From Apostichopus californicus (Eukaryota > Echinodermata > Holothuroidea > Aspidochirotida > Stichopodidae), in contig JAIPMN010044560.1 of the NCBI GenBank assembly GCA_020650975.1, positions 1-39,392 of the forward strand: DNA of 39,392 bases, written 5' to 3'. Shown piece by piece: positions 21,601 to 36,600 of the stretch (positions are counted from its first letter, which is position 1; each line of letters opens with the position of its first letter). Both the position numbers and the translations under genes were made by a program. The notes beneath the pieces were generated by a model. That model made no database searches and had not been told where the DNA came from. It saw nothing but the letters and a program-made list of their open reading frames with translations.

Positions 21601-24600
21601 TCACCGACATGAGCATGTTTTAGAGCTCCTACGTCATTCGTACCGTCTCCACACATGAGAGTTGTGAATCCCTGCTTCTTCAGGGTGGTGATGACCAGTT
21701 CCTGGGAGATTTAAGGAAACCAATCAGAGGTTATATATTTTGTTTTCATTTCTATGTACTGTAATACAAAAATGTAACTCATCACCCAACATTCTTCAAA
21801 TAAATATAAAATAAGTACTGGTCTTGCTGTTATTATGTTTCAGTATGGAATAAATTAGATTTTTTTTTATGTTTATCCTTTAAGTCCTTATAGAGTACCC
21901 TGGAGGTAACCCCCTCCCTCCAGATTTTCAAGCATCTCTACAGTTATTTTACTACAGGAATACATTACCTTCTGCTTAGGTGCCACTCTTGCGAACACTT
22001 TCACATACGGTAACAAAACATTGAAAAATTTTTGATTGGTTGAGTTGAAGTGGGTGAGAGCCTGAAAGAGAAGAGAGAGAAGACATTCCTGTTTAGCTGG
22101 CAAACTGACAAACCACAGTTTCCTATCAAACAAAGTCACTCATGGGTGCCGGTACCAAGCGGACAATCCACAGGTAACTACAAACATCATGGGTTGGTAA
22201 AATCCAACAAAATGGACATCTTCAAATACGAGAATGACAGTGAAACACTCCTTAAGCAATTACCAAGCCTGTCTGGACGCAGGTGCGAGTGCGATGGATT
22301 GTGCTAGAGTCATGTGCTTTGATTATAAACATACTCTGCATCACCATGGTTACTTCTCAATTCTATATATTACTATAAAAGTCCAGTAAAGAAAAGAAAT
22401 ACTTGCATATCATTACACTTCCATACTGAATATTCACGACTTACCTGACCCGTAATACAGAGGTCATACTGATAGATGAGGTCCAGTTTGCCTTTGGCTG
22501 GTACCATCGGTAGGATGACTGTGTCATCAATTGACTGCCAGTGCCATTCCTCGTCTATTTGTAAATATAATTAAAGAGACATTGTACTTTGTGAGGTGAT
22601 GCAAATAAAGGCGAAGGTACAGATAGTTTGCTTTAGCTTAATAAAAAAAAATGTTGTGCAAATTTATCATGTTATATACATAAAAATATTGGATATCACA
22701 TTTCAAAAGTTGACACACACTGCTCTGTACAGCAAAGTCCTATTTAATCCAGCGTTACAAGAACAAAGAACCATTCCTCAAGTGTGTTACCTTACGTCAA
22801 TTCAATAATTGAATATTTTGCTTAATAACCTGATAAGTTATTCTGATGGGAAAGATTTTCCTATTTAGATCTAAGTTGTGACAAAGAAAAAACCCCATTC
22901 CTACATTGTTATCTCATGGAAATATTAAATTAAAGAGTACCTTGGGTTAATACTCGTATTATAATGATATAAACAACATTTTGTCACTCTAAATATTTCA
23001 AGACTACTTGTGGTTAATTCCATTTAACTGTCTATTTTCCTTTTTTTTATTTAACTGTTCCAATTCCCTCATATCAATGCATTTCCAAGCAAATCCCAAA
23101 GAAGTTGCATTTTATATTTCTGCAATTTTAAAAAGATTGATAAACATCTTCCGAGCCCAGAGCAAACTTAGAATGTTATTCAGCCTTTTTCTCTAGGAGA
23201 CAACCAAATATTTGGAAGAACAAACAAATTTCCCTCATGACAAGTAAGCATCAGTCTGTAAATTTTGAGGTCAGGGTAAGTTTCTTTGGAAAACATATAT
23301 TTTTTTTATGATTTATGGTGAAATACTGTCTCTTAAAGACGAACATTCATGGTGGGAACTCACGAAAGTGATTTGGTTCTGTAAGGACAAGTGTAGCTTG
23401 TTTTCTGGTGAATCGCAGTTCCTTGGCAACATGACAGGCTGTGAGTGGGTTGTCGCCGGTAATCATCACAGTCTAAGAAGAATCACAGAGAGGACTACAT
23501 TTATCCATTTGAAAGCCACAATCAGTAAACACATTTATATGTCTAAAGGGGTTACTGCTAACAATCTGCATTACAAACTACCACATTCAAACTTAGGAGG
23601 ATGACCTCATGCACAAACTTGAGAAATAAAATATATCACTTGAAATAATTATTGTCAGTCTGGGTGTAAATATCACATACAAGTTTTTGAGACATGATTT
23701 TAATTATCTGAGACTCATCAATATAAGTGACTGGACTACTTAGTCTAGCACACTCTCCATTGAGTCAACTCTTCACAAGTAACACAACACTCAAATACAG
23801 GAAAGCGTCAAGCATCCATACCTATGACTGCAACAACAACAAGCACAAATTTATAAGAGCAAAGAAAATATTTGCTAGAACAGGATTCAAACCATTGACC
23901 TCACGGTGATGAGCACTGCACCTGAGGTCCTTGGTTCAAATACCACTCAAGCCAAACATTTCTTTGCTTTTTGCAAACCTGTCTAAAATGTGTTGGTCAG
24001 TTTTGCATTGTTCCTTTACATGCATAAATATAAGAAAAGTAAAAAAAAAATTGTTTCCATGTTTCTGATAAGAGGTGAAGCCTGTCACATTCTTTAGTGA
24101 ATAATAATAAGTAATATTGATTTATACAACACCTAATTATATTCCTGCCATTTGATTGGTCAATTGCTTGTCGATTGCATGCAAAATCCGCTCTATTGCA
24201 CGCTTTGAAATAGAACCATGCGTTATACTTTTTTGATAGCACTTTTTTCAATGGTAAGAGAGCAGAGAAACCTGTCTGTTCAAAACAATCTGTTGCATTG
24301 GTGCATTTTACATCCAATTATATCCAAATTTGAAGGTATTGTATAAAACAAATAATGGTTTCCATTCGTGCAATAGTGCAAATATTTCATTCGTTGAAAG
24401 ATGTAATTTGTTCCATTCAACTCGGCTGCGCCTCGTTGAATGGAACATTCCATCTTTCAACTCATGAAATATTTGCACTATTGCACTCATAACCATTCAT
24501 TATTTGTATAATAGCGCATAATCAGCAAAGGTGCTCAAAGCGCTTGACAAATGTAAAATCTAAAAACAAATAGAAACCAAAAACCTAAATATTAAATATA

Positions 24601-27600
24601 TATAACCAATAAGGCACAAAATGTAAAAGCCTAAAGCAGCTATATAAAAAACACCCGTACTAAACGATAGTGAAGCCACTAATTAAGACACTAATTAACA
24701 TTCTAGCAGGATTAAAAATATCATACAGCCTTAAATTATAAACGGAATTGAAACAAAAATTAGCCAAATGTATTTCCATTCTCACATGATGAGAGGCCTG
24801 CTGGATCTCTTTGATGGCAGATTTCGAGTCTCTCTTTAAAGGGCAGGATATGATTACGAAGCCATCAAATTCCAGATCTCTCTCAACTTCATCTCTCTTC
24901 AGTTGTCTTATCTGAAACCAAAAATAAAGGAGAAAAATAAATGAGAGGAAAGAGGGTTTACCAAACCGCACATCGGCTGAGAAATCATGCGTAGGTGGTT
25001 GTAATTAAAATACAAGCCTCATGTTTGGTTCTGCCTCGAAAACTGATCCAAAATAAGGGTTGAAACAGACCAGAATTAATCCATGTTGAAAGCATCACAA
25101 CATGATTGCAAATTCTTTCCTGATTTACTTCCAAGATTATGGAGAGTGTAATATCTCATGCAACACTATAAATGAAACTATCTACATAAGGCATTTTTAT
25201 CTAACTGTATCAAACATATTCACTCTAGTTCAAAGAATACAAAATAAAATGAAAGTAATGTAAAAAAGAAATCCACTTGTCATATTCCATTTCACAGCTG
25301 GTTTCTGTTGCTCGGGCAAACAATACTGAAACTGATTTATTTTCATTTTAAAAGCACAAAGCGAAAATAAATAGTGATATCACATGTGACTGACACATCA
25401 AAATTCATTTGCCTTTCAATTTTTTTTTCTTTCTGATAAATTTAGGTTTGTAATCATTGTAAAAAAACTGTGATGTAGTTTCTTGGTTTTTTAACCTGGC
25501 CACTTACAAATAAAGGCTTTTATACAGTTCTGTAAATTAGTTGAGTTATACAATCACTTCAATATCGCACCTGTGAAGAGCTGAGATGACCAATCTCTCT
25601 GTGGCCCAGGGCCAGGACTCGAGCGCCTTGACGAGACATCTCAGAATGGACCGAATCATAATCGTCAGGGACGGAGGTAAACTGTGGGACAAAATTAAAA
25701 GTTGCTTTGGTGAATTTAAAGATCAATCATATTTCTACATCAGCACATTGAAGGTTTTATTATTTCAATTTTTTTTTTAAAAATGCAAACCAAAATTCAA
25801 TCTTTAGCTTATATGATAGAGATCGATATGATGAACAAACAGAAAAAAATAATAACAAATAAATCAATAAAAATAAAAACATTGTGCCCCATTTAGGAGA
25901 TATTCTAATTTAAAAGTCGGCCATTTTGTTATTTTTGCAAACATCATAGTACCACTAAAATTTGGAGCCTCTCACTTCCCTTCAATTATTTTTTATTTTC
26001 AAGGTAGAACGTTACCAGTGATGACAATGAGATAAATGCCATCATTGGGACATGCTAATAAGCTCCAATAATTAAGATTTGCAAAGCACATCTCCATTAC
26101 TGAAAGTAAATAGTGTATCAAAATAAAGTAAATGGTTTAACAAGAGTCATAGTCATGTCATATTTAGAATTACTCAAGTCTTTTTTTCTCTTGTGTGTTA
26201 AATAACATTGAAATTGTGATATCTCAAATTTAATAGCTGTTTGGGTCAGTTGTTTATGACAGCCTTCCCTATCACATAGACCAACAGCGAAGGTTGGGTT
26301 TGCTTCTCTTAACTGACACTTTGGACAATTCGTACAGTCCCAGTAAATACGACCTGTAATTGTCGTAAAATAAACCATTTTTTAAGACGTTTCTGGGACC
26401 TAAATGAATCCCAAATCCAATGGGTGAAATAGCACTAACCATAGGTCTTAACGTTTCGGGGGCTCCCTTCACGGTCACCATGTAGTTATTCTCCGTCGAC
26501 CCAGCTTCCTGCATGGAGCACACCACCGCCATCCTCTTCAGGGCACTCGCAAAGTGGAATCGTTGAACAATCTTCAGAGGTTTACTTTTAATCTTCTTGG
26601 GTATGAGGACATCGCCTGTCAAAAGTGATTCCGAATCAAACGAGACATGACATGTTTACATTCAAATTGAGAGGTGGATTTTTTTTTTCTCCCACTGTAA
26701 TATTTCTACCATAGTTATTATTCTTAGTACAGTAGTCTTGTTGTCATTATTACACTACTGCTGTTTCACAGACATGTTAATTAGGATAATTAGGACATTC
26801 TCAGAGTAAGGGCACATCAGACAGGACTCAACAGACAACAGCTTGTCAATTAATTGAAGACAAAAACAGAAAGAATGTAAGATGAAGTTAAATGATGGAG
26901 ATCTGTATTTTAATATTAGTGCACACTCAAGGGTGATAGGTATTCTGTGTAACATTCACAAATACGGTACAAGCATATCAATTAATGTGGAGGGAAAGAT
27001 GGCTGGAAAATTCAAAAACCCTGACAATCAAAGGTGCATCAGTGGGTCCATGATGAATGAAATCCCGACTCCATAGTTTGATATAAATGTCAGACAAAGG
27101 GAAGCTCACCTTTGGTTAGCGTCCAGTCGACCGCCACCAGTGTGGCTTTCTCGAGAGGGTCGCCCACGAGGGTGTCGTCTAGCTGAACCAAGGAATGGCA
27201 AGTAGCGAGAACTTGAACCGTGGAGAGAGGAACTTCATCAATTTTGCTCATCTTCCCAGTACCCCTGATAAAGAAGGAAGATCAAGAGGTTATAAAGGAC
27301 AAGGAAGAATGGATTAAGGGATAAAGGCTTAGGGGAGTCAAACTCATTAAACTGAAAGCAGTCTGTCTGTCAATGCCCTTTTATTCCAAACATTGAGTAA
27401 ACAGTAATATTGGGGGGGGGGGCATTCACTACAAATGAACTTGAAACAGTAAGTTGTGCCAAAAGTCCTGTGAGAGGTTAAATTTCAGTAGGTATTACGC
27501 AACATGGGCTCACTGGGTGTATCAAATTGAATGCTTGGCTGGTGCACATGGATGATGACACTTTTTAAGGTAAATCATGTTTAAAGAATCTTTTACTTCA

Positions 27601-30600
27601 GAGTCTAGACTTCAGTGTTGCATCATAAGACACGATTCATTCACATCTTACACATTGTTAGTGACAACTAAAGGCCTTTTGTGGCTATTGAAAGATAGTA
27701 AACCCAGTGCAAGCACAGTGTTATGCCCTTTTCCTTCACACAAATTGTCTGCTGTGCAAACACCAAACCCTATCATAGTATTTCTATTTGACACTTTAAT
27801 AATTAAGACAAACTTATTGTAAATGACATCAACACTCTCGATAAAAATAAAGATTAAAATAACACGGACAGACTTACGGCAAGCCCGCAACGCCCTCCAC
27901 GACCAGGTTATCACTGGTCAAGGTACCAGTCTTGTCGAAACAGCAGATATCAACCTTACCAGCGAACGGTATCCTGAATGGTTCAGTACAATAGACACCT
28001 AAAAATAAAAAACTTAAACATTCAATTAAGAGCTAGGGACAAGGAATGACATAAACACTGTTTGCATATGTGAATTTCATCCCGGTTACCAAAAAACACT
28101 AAAATGAGATTATCATATATATATTTAACTTATTGGCCTCTGAGAAGTGAACATTAAACATGTGACTTTAGTTTAGTACAACATTCATCATCTGAGCTCC
28201 TCAGTAACCACATGAACACTGATATATCAGTTTTTTTTTATTACTGCAGGTATCATCTGTAAGGTAACCGCACTGACACAATATGAACACATAAATATGT
28301 CTTCAGTATTACAATGACTCTTGGCCTAAATTTGGCTTCAGTGAATCCAGGGAATAATTTTTCCCAAATTGCATTGCAAACTTCTACACCAAATGGTGAC
28401 ATTGCTGTTCAAGTGCAACGATGCATAGCAATTTTGTGTACAGGAAACAAAGTCTTTTATAATACTTTAATATGTGATATGTGATATCTAATTACCTGAC
28501 TTGGCCTTTGTGACATTATAACCCTGTCACCACATGTATACTGATATCTGACATTAATTTATTACTAAACTTGGCCTATGTGAAGTTATAGCCCCATCAC
28601 CATATGAACACTGATTAATTTATAACTAAACTTGAGAGTCCTCCTCACCTAGTTTAGTGAGAGCAAGCAGAGATGAGTTGACTGCTAGTGAGAGTTCAAT
28701 GGGGAGCTCAGGTGGAACCACAGAGGTAAGAATGAGGGTACACTCCAAAAACAATTTATATTTGTTTCTGGTTGGATCTCTTGTACCTAGCGGTGAAAAA
28801 AAAATTAGATTTCATATTTAGTACCACAAAAGTTTGAATAAAACATTTTAAGACATGGATGATTGGACATTGTAATAACAGGGTGGTGAATACATAGATA
28901 CAGTTTGTGACAAAAATGTGAAAAATAAAATGTGAGTTTTAATTTATCATTTCTAGCAATAAAACACAATGTATCCTACACAGTGGTAGCAGTTAATAAT
29001 GGACACAAAGGAAAAATCAAAGAATGGTATTTCAATTGCATAAATAGTCAAATAACACAAATAATAAATAAAAACAATTAAAAAAATGGAAAATACTAAT
29101 AAATAGGTTATTAAATTTATGTGCACTGCACCAAACACAACAAACAAGGAGAAAACCCGATAATTGACGTGCTGTCCTAGGTGAACACCGACACTTTACA
29201 AAACTTAGTTTTGGGCGAAAGTAGAAGTCAAACTCTGTATCTAGTTGTTTTAAACTCACTGGTCTCCTTAGAATATCAAGGAGAAGGCTAAAAGATTCAA
29301 AATTGACGATTAAAACTGATCCCTCACCTTCGATCCAGACGTACGATGCAGCGGCGATGGCAAAGATGAGCAAAAATAAAATAAAGAGGAATGTTTCTAA
29401 GTTATTAGCAGTGACCCGCTTCACCCCGTACAAGATGGTACGTAACAGCTTTCCCTGGAGGGAGAAAAAACAGAGAGTTTGCGTTGGTTTGACCATAGAT
29501 ATAACTTGTAAACAAATCGAAGAAATGAGGTATAAATTTTAAATACATACAGAGATATCGTGCATACAAGGTTATCATTCTTGGATGTCTGCTGACCTCA
29601 AATGACCTTGACAAAATACGACCCTTGAACTCAAGATGAAGCATCTACAAGCAAACCTTGAATTTTGTGTAACTTTTCTGTCTTTGAGATTAGCAAGGCA
29701 TCACACACACATCACACATAATAAACACCCTTGTTTACCATTGTGATTCCAAAAGGGTATAATTGACATCTAAAATCCAAAAAGACAAGTTACGTGCGGT
29801 CTTACCTGAGATGTGTTAAATCCAGTTCTCAGAACGTACGCTAAACATCCGTTGTCTGTAGCTGCAAGATTAGAGATGAGAGCAATGGTTGGTAGAATGT
29901 CAATCAGCAAGATAAAAAATCGACTAAAATAGAGATACTCTTGAAATTGGGAGACCAATACATCTAATTGATATGAAACACAGGACTCAGAAAATAGAAA
30001 AGGCATTAATTCAGGAGTTCCATCCATCCTCAAACTTCAAGCAAAGAGACATGATACATAAAACCGACCGCATCAAAACAAGAAGCATTATTATTCTACC
30101 TAGCAAAATTGTTCCACTTAGAAAGGAATGAAATATTGAGACTTTTATGTCATAAGTTTTCTCACGAAATAAGACCTTGAAGACAAAATAAAAATATTAT
30201 CTACTATTTCATTACTTTCAAATAAAGCTTCAGGATTAAAGTAAAAAAAAAAAATTATTCAGACTCAAACTTTGAGCGATACTCTACACTTAAAATTTGG
30301 AGAAACTTTGGGACAAATATTAAGGTATCATACCCAAAGAAATATCATCTAAACCAACCAAAGCTCACCGAAATTGTTACAGATATGCTGAAATTTGGCA
30401 TACACTTCAAAGGTAGGCAAATCAAACAAATGATGATTTATATACAAAAATATATGAATAAAACAAAAAAACAAGGAATAAACAAGACAATGGAATTTTG
30501 GAATAACAAATATTCCATACTGGATTTAAACAGTTACTAACTTTATTTTTTTAACAACAACCTAGCAACAACCTTAGCAACAACCAAGTGGTTGAAACCA

Positions 30601-33600
30601 AATAGAGTAAACCTTTAAATAAAATCCAGATTGTATACAATTATGTGGAAATGCACATACACTGACACACACACGCACAATACACAGACTATCATGATTG
30701 CAGAGATTCCTTTTGAAAATAAAGAATCAAATGTAAGGACTACATGAACAGTATCCAATACCTTTCAATCCACCACTTGTTTTTGGAGGGGGTGTATGCT
30801 GGACTACCTTGGTTCCACCAAATATCATATGGAGCTTGTTGTCTGTATGCACGTCTAAGATTTTTCCTCCATCCAGATTTTCAATTGGTTCCTGCAGAAA
30901 AGAAACAAAGCACAATTGTTTCATGCAAATAGATGCCAAAGTCGACAAAATTCTTTTCTTTATGCTTTTTACGAAGTAGTGAATTAGATTAATTAAAAAC
31001 TTCAGTCAACTTGAGACGTGTCTTATGTGGTTACAGACATTTCAAGAGTTTACCTTGCTTAAATCCACAAATTATGACTTTGTCAAAATTCTTTCTTCAT
31101 GCATTTTACGACGTAGTGAATTAAATTAATTAAAAATACAGTATACTTGATACTTGACTTATGTGGTTACAGACATTTCAAGAATTTACCTTGCTTAAAT
31201 CCACAAATTATGACTTTGTCAAAATTCTTTACTTTATGCATTTTACGACGTAGTGAATTAAATTAATTAAAAACTTCAGTCAACTTGAGACTTGATTTAT
31301 GTGGTTACAGACATTTCAAGAGTTTACCTAGCTTAAATCCACAAGTTATGACTGAGACATGGCTTCAGACAACTAAAAAGCACCAAGATAAAAGCTGCAA
31401 GACATTTACTAAATCTTACTCTAAACCAGGGTTTCCCTAACTTCATCCCCCACGAATCCCCTGTGGATGTCAGAGTTGTCCACAAACCCCAAACTTTTCG
31501 AGACACGATCTGAGTCATTATTATACTATAATACGCAGAAAAGCCTGTGTCTGTTTCATAATTCAATTATTTATAACATGCACATGCACGGTACTATGGC
31601 AACATATGCGTATGGAACGCGTAAAGAGTTTGTTGATATGTACGAAATTTGTACATTACTAAATTATATAATATATCAGACTTTAGTTTTGACTTTCAGA
31701 AACGTCTCATGAACCCCCTGGGATGGACTCACGCACCCCCTGGCGGTTAATGCACCCCAGTTAGGGAACCCTTTCTATAAACAAAAGTGGCATTAATAGT
31801 AAAGAGGAGACAAGTTAGCCACACTTTTTCACATCATGATTTGATACTCTTTACATATCGATGATTTCTCGTTTTCCATAGTTCTTCTTCATTCTTTGCG
31901 CAAAACCTTACTAGAAGATTTGTAGTTTGAAAGACTGAATTATTGTTTTACCTTCATTTGTGGGACTGATTCACCAGTCAACATGGACTCATCTACGATC
32001 AGTGGTCCCCTCAGTAGCAGCATGTCACATGGTACGGGATTATCGTTGCTAGATCTAAGGATGGAGCAAAGGTCTCCCGGGATCAACTCATTGCTCATGA
32101 TAGGGCGCCATCTCTTGTTTCGGTAAACCTTGAGTTAGATGAGAGAAGGATGATCAGATGTTTAAACAGCAGTCAAAATTGGATTTCCTCAACCAAGTAA
32201 TAAAATTCACTACAAATACGAGCTTCACATTCTCACTTGCTTTTACTTACAAAGTTTTCTGACTTTGACCTTGATTGACCTCAAATGACCTTTGACACCA
32301 CAACAAACCAAATTTACTTCCCACAAGATCCACCATTTATTCACTCTTGCGACTGGTGTACTGTTCGGCTGTGGTATTTCTATCCATTGAAATAAAAAAG
32401 CGAAATAGCTAGCACTTAGCCTAACCTTTGGATGATAATACCAGGTTCTGCCCAGAGTTAAATAGGCAAATTAGGCTAGAGTGAGATATATGAAAACGTG
32501 CCATAAAAGAAGCAAAGACATAAACTCAGAGTTGAAACTAATGTTAGAGACAAATAATGTGGTCTGATTTTTAAAGGTGGATAGGAATATTGTGTTCATC
32601 TTTTCCAAATGAAGCAGTTATATTGTAATTCATCATGAGTGCATCCCTTTCAGATGCTATACCTACTACAAATTCTCAGTTTAGCAATATTTGACACGAA
32701 CCATTACCGTCTGACCAACACGATTACATAAACAGAAAGTTGAAGAAAATTCTCCTCTACCTGGATGGAGAATGGCTTGTTTCCCATCTTTCTTATCTCT
32801 GACAAGTTTCTTAACTGCTGCTGAACCAGAGTTGCTTCAAAAGTGACCAGCATAAATAAGGTGAAAACACTGTGTAGGAAAGAGATTGAACCTCAGAATA
32901 AATCATTTACTTATTACTTATTTTAGGGGTGGGGATAGGGTGAGGATAGGGTGGGGATGGGGTGGGGATGGTGACATCACAGAAAAAAATTTACAGTACA
33001 CTGTATGACCTTGCCAAAGTAAAGACATCGCAGAGAGTTTTCCAGGTAATAGCTGAAGAGCCCTATTATGTTTGTTTTGCAATTTTCAGTTTCAGTTTGC
33101 TTTCTTTCTTACAAAGCTATGGTGTTTGAGTTAAATTTTAGAAGTAATTTTACAAAATTATGTACAATTTTGTTATTCTTTATAAACAGAGCCACACCAA
33201 ACAAGAACATATGATTGGCCACCAACTTCAGTCTAACCACAAAACAGACAGTCGATACATTTATTTTGCAATACTGTTTGATTTCTCTGGGTTATTTTCT
33301 CACATGCAGAGCCGTTGCAAACTCTGTCGTGGCAAACACAACCATTTAATTATCTGAGTCATGGAAAAAATAACTGGGTGGAGCTTTGCATATAAATTCT
33401 TAGAATGGCAAACACAAGGAACTTCTGTGTCATATGATAAGTCAGTGTAGAACAATTGTAAATATGTTGTACAAACAGTACAATACCATCATAAAGTATT
33501 TTTGAAAATAAAATAAAACTGTTAGCAAACTGCTTATCCACTAGAGAGCCTGTGTAATAGAATGTGTAATAGTAAGTTGGCCTGATGTTTCGATCCTAGC

Positions 33601-36600
33601 AGGATCTTCTTCAGAGGCTCTGAAGAAGATCCTGCTAGGATCAAAATGTCAGGCCAACTTACTATTACACATAAAGTATTTTTATCTTTCAGTTTGTTCT
33701 GTACAAAGCTGAATCAAATTACCGAACATAATATTAAAGACCTTCTCAAACAGGCAAATGAAAAGGATATAACTCAACAACTATGAGGGCCAAGGTAAGA
33801 TAAATTTGATCCAGTAGGTTAATTGTTGCAATTTTTTCGACCCCCCCTCCCCCAATGCACCCCCTCCCCCTTCTCTTTTCATTGTTTAAGTTTTCTTTAA
33901 TTTTTGTATTTAGGTTATTGCATCACTAAGCAACATTTAACAAAGGTCAAAATCTTAGCTTCAACAATATTCAAATGCTACTCTTGAATTGAAACTGAAT
34001 CATTTATTGTAGATCAATTTACAAGACGTAAAAAGTGGCCCGGCCAATAACGTGGTATTAATTTCTATAGAGATGTTTCAACCAAGCGGAAGGTAGTGCC
34101 TTTAACATATCACAAATACATCATACATCTCGCTCACCTGTAATACCAGTACTCATCTAGACACCACAGGGCAACACAGAATACTTGGAAAACAAAAAAC
34201 GGTGCTGTGGCTCGTTCCATGAAAAGTTCTGCGAATTTTGGAGGTTCTAACACCATTCTGAAGACAGGAGAATGATGAATGAGGAGTATATAATTACATG
34301 AAAACATAATAAGATCATTCACATTATCTCTGAATAATGGCATTATAAAAAAAAATAGTTACAAGTTTTCAAACAGTACTTTTCATTTTTCGAAAGTGCT
34401 TTTCTGGAAGTAAAGACCCTTTGAAGCATTGCAAGACATAAAGGAATGTTACCTTTAGATAATAAGATATCTCAGTAAAAGGGAAATGCTTTGAGGATAG
34501 CAGTAGAATGTTTGTTGTAGACTATACATGGGGTGAAGATTATCTAACTTTTGGCCAAATGTGAGGGTAAAGTTGATGACCTGTAGTAGTGGGGGAGAGG
34601 GTGGGGTGGGGGGGGGGAACCTGTGCACAGCATTTGTCAGTGAAACAAACACCTAACATTTGAAATCATAGCACAATGAATAAAAGAAACATATGATGTA
34701 ATTCCATGCCATGCAGCATCCTTCTATCAATTCATGGACTTGGATTTTTACATTACCGCATTACCTGAACATTACTTTACAAAACTTGAAACAAACATGT
34801 CATAGAAACACCTTTTTTGGGGTCAATTTGTATTTCACTCACGAGTTATCTCCGTATGTATCCTTGGCCTTTGCCAATTCATCCTCCTCTGTGTAGCCCT
34901 TCCAGTCTTGGTACTCTCTGAAGGGATAATCCACTGGGAAGGACACAGGCTGAAACTGCTTCTTCTCCTCCGCATCGTAAATGTATTTCGTCTTCTGGGA
35001 CGTGAACCAGAGGATGTTCTTACCACTCTCCGGATCCTGTTTAATACAAAATGGAGAAAGAGAACCTTTCTTTATAAAAAATATTTAAAAAATGCAAGTC
35101 ATTTAGTCCTCAAGCTATTAGTCTTAACATGCAGAACACTTTAATACGAGCAAAAATCAAACATCGATTCTACATTTAATACGACAATTTTTTACGGATG
35201 AGCAGAAAACTGATGTTTATAGTTTGGGTTGGCTGGTAACTTTGTGTCACTGTGACTAAGACAAGTAATATTCACACATGAGTGGCATCCTCTCAATTAT
35301 ATAGATACAGTGTCAACAGTTTATTAATCACTTTACTACTTTCTCCATTGAAATTAACTACTAAGTCAATGTTGAACCTAATACAATCATGCAAATTTAA
35401 TATGAAACGTTGCATTATATGTCTTTATTGCAACCATTGAAGTTTCAGAAAACTGAACATTCCTCAATTCATCATGCCGGGTGAAATTTCAGACAACTAA
35501 AGTTAGTAACAGATAAGGTATCAAGGTACTGTACATTTTCATTCCTTTAATAATTCCAAAAGGGAACCACTAGATTGTGATAAAATCAACGAGAGAGAGT
35601 GCCTCCCATTAACTGAAAATTCATTTCTTATTCTTTATCCAGAATTATGAACTATCTCTTATCTTATCAGCTTTGAAATACAAAATCACTTGGTATGTTT
35701 TGACTTCATACAGGCAATAGAGACAAGACATATAATTCCATTTGTTGAAGAACAGTACCGTAATCAAAACTTTCACAGAAATTTCCCTTTGGGGGAAAAT
35801 AGGGCAGTACATTTGGTATTTTTTATACTTCTTGTCAATTATATTATTAAAGAGCCTGCAATAATTCAAGTATGCAATTCAAATACCTTATCATTGTGGA
35901 GTTTGATGATTTCGGGATACCCATTGTTGGGAGTGGGAACAACTTTCACATATCCAGCAGACTGTGGGTCAGTTACCTTTAAATGAAAATGAGAAAAATG
36001 CATTATTTTAAATGTACTTGTGTCAGGGAATAAATTAATTGTCTTAACTATGCCAAAAATAAAATCATTTGTGCATACATTACATCACTCACGCCAAGGA
36101 TACAACTTACCAGGTTATAATTTTGATCTTCACAGGGTTTCACTCTAATATGATACAAATGATAACTAATTAATGTACAATTACAGAAAAGTCACATCTG
36201 TTTGAATGCTCAAAATACAAGTTAATTCATACAAGTTTCTTAACTCAAGGGTATGTGATTGTGAGTCCATTGATACACTCAGAAAAGTGATAGTGGACTT
36301 GGTTTTCCAATTGGTTCAATTCAACATACAGTTCTGATGGTATATATGTCAATCTGTCCATTCATTTGTCAATTGTTACACATCAGTAAATTGCTTACTC
36401 ATTTGTACTAAAGAAATCACATGAAGTCTAACTTACAAATTCTTTCTTGTATGGCATAGGATCAACCTGTGTTCTGCCCTACCAAATAAGTTCCTTTCGG
36501 CAAGAAAACCCAATCACAATTGGAGAAACAGGACTTCGAAGTGAAACAGTTGCAATGTTGGTTAATGCTTTACTGACCCCTTCTCAAACAATAAAGCTCC

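Noticed and set aside
21605..21701. Loss of a key Asp in ATP13A1 (HAHV for HADV)
   Set aside because: I recall His at the same site in yeast Spf1, so it looks like normal family variation; the catalytic GDGTND is intact.
29032..29496. 154-codon frame containing ATP13A1 exon 9
   Set aside because: Only 29328-29454 is exon; the remainder is intron read-through past a good donor and acceptor.
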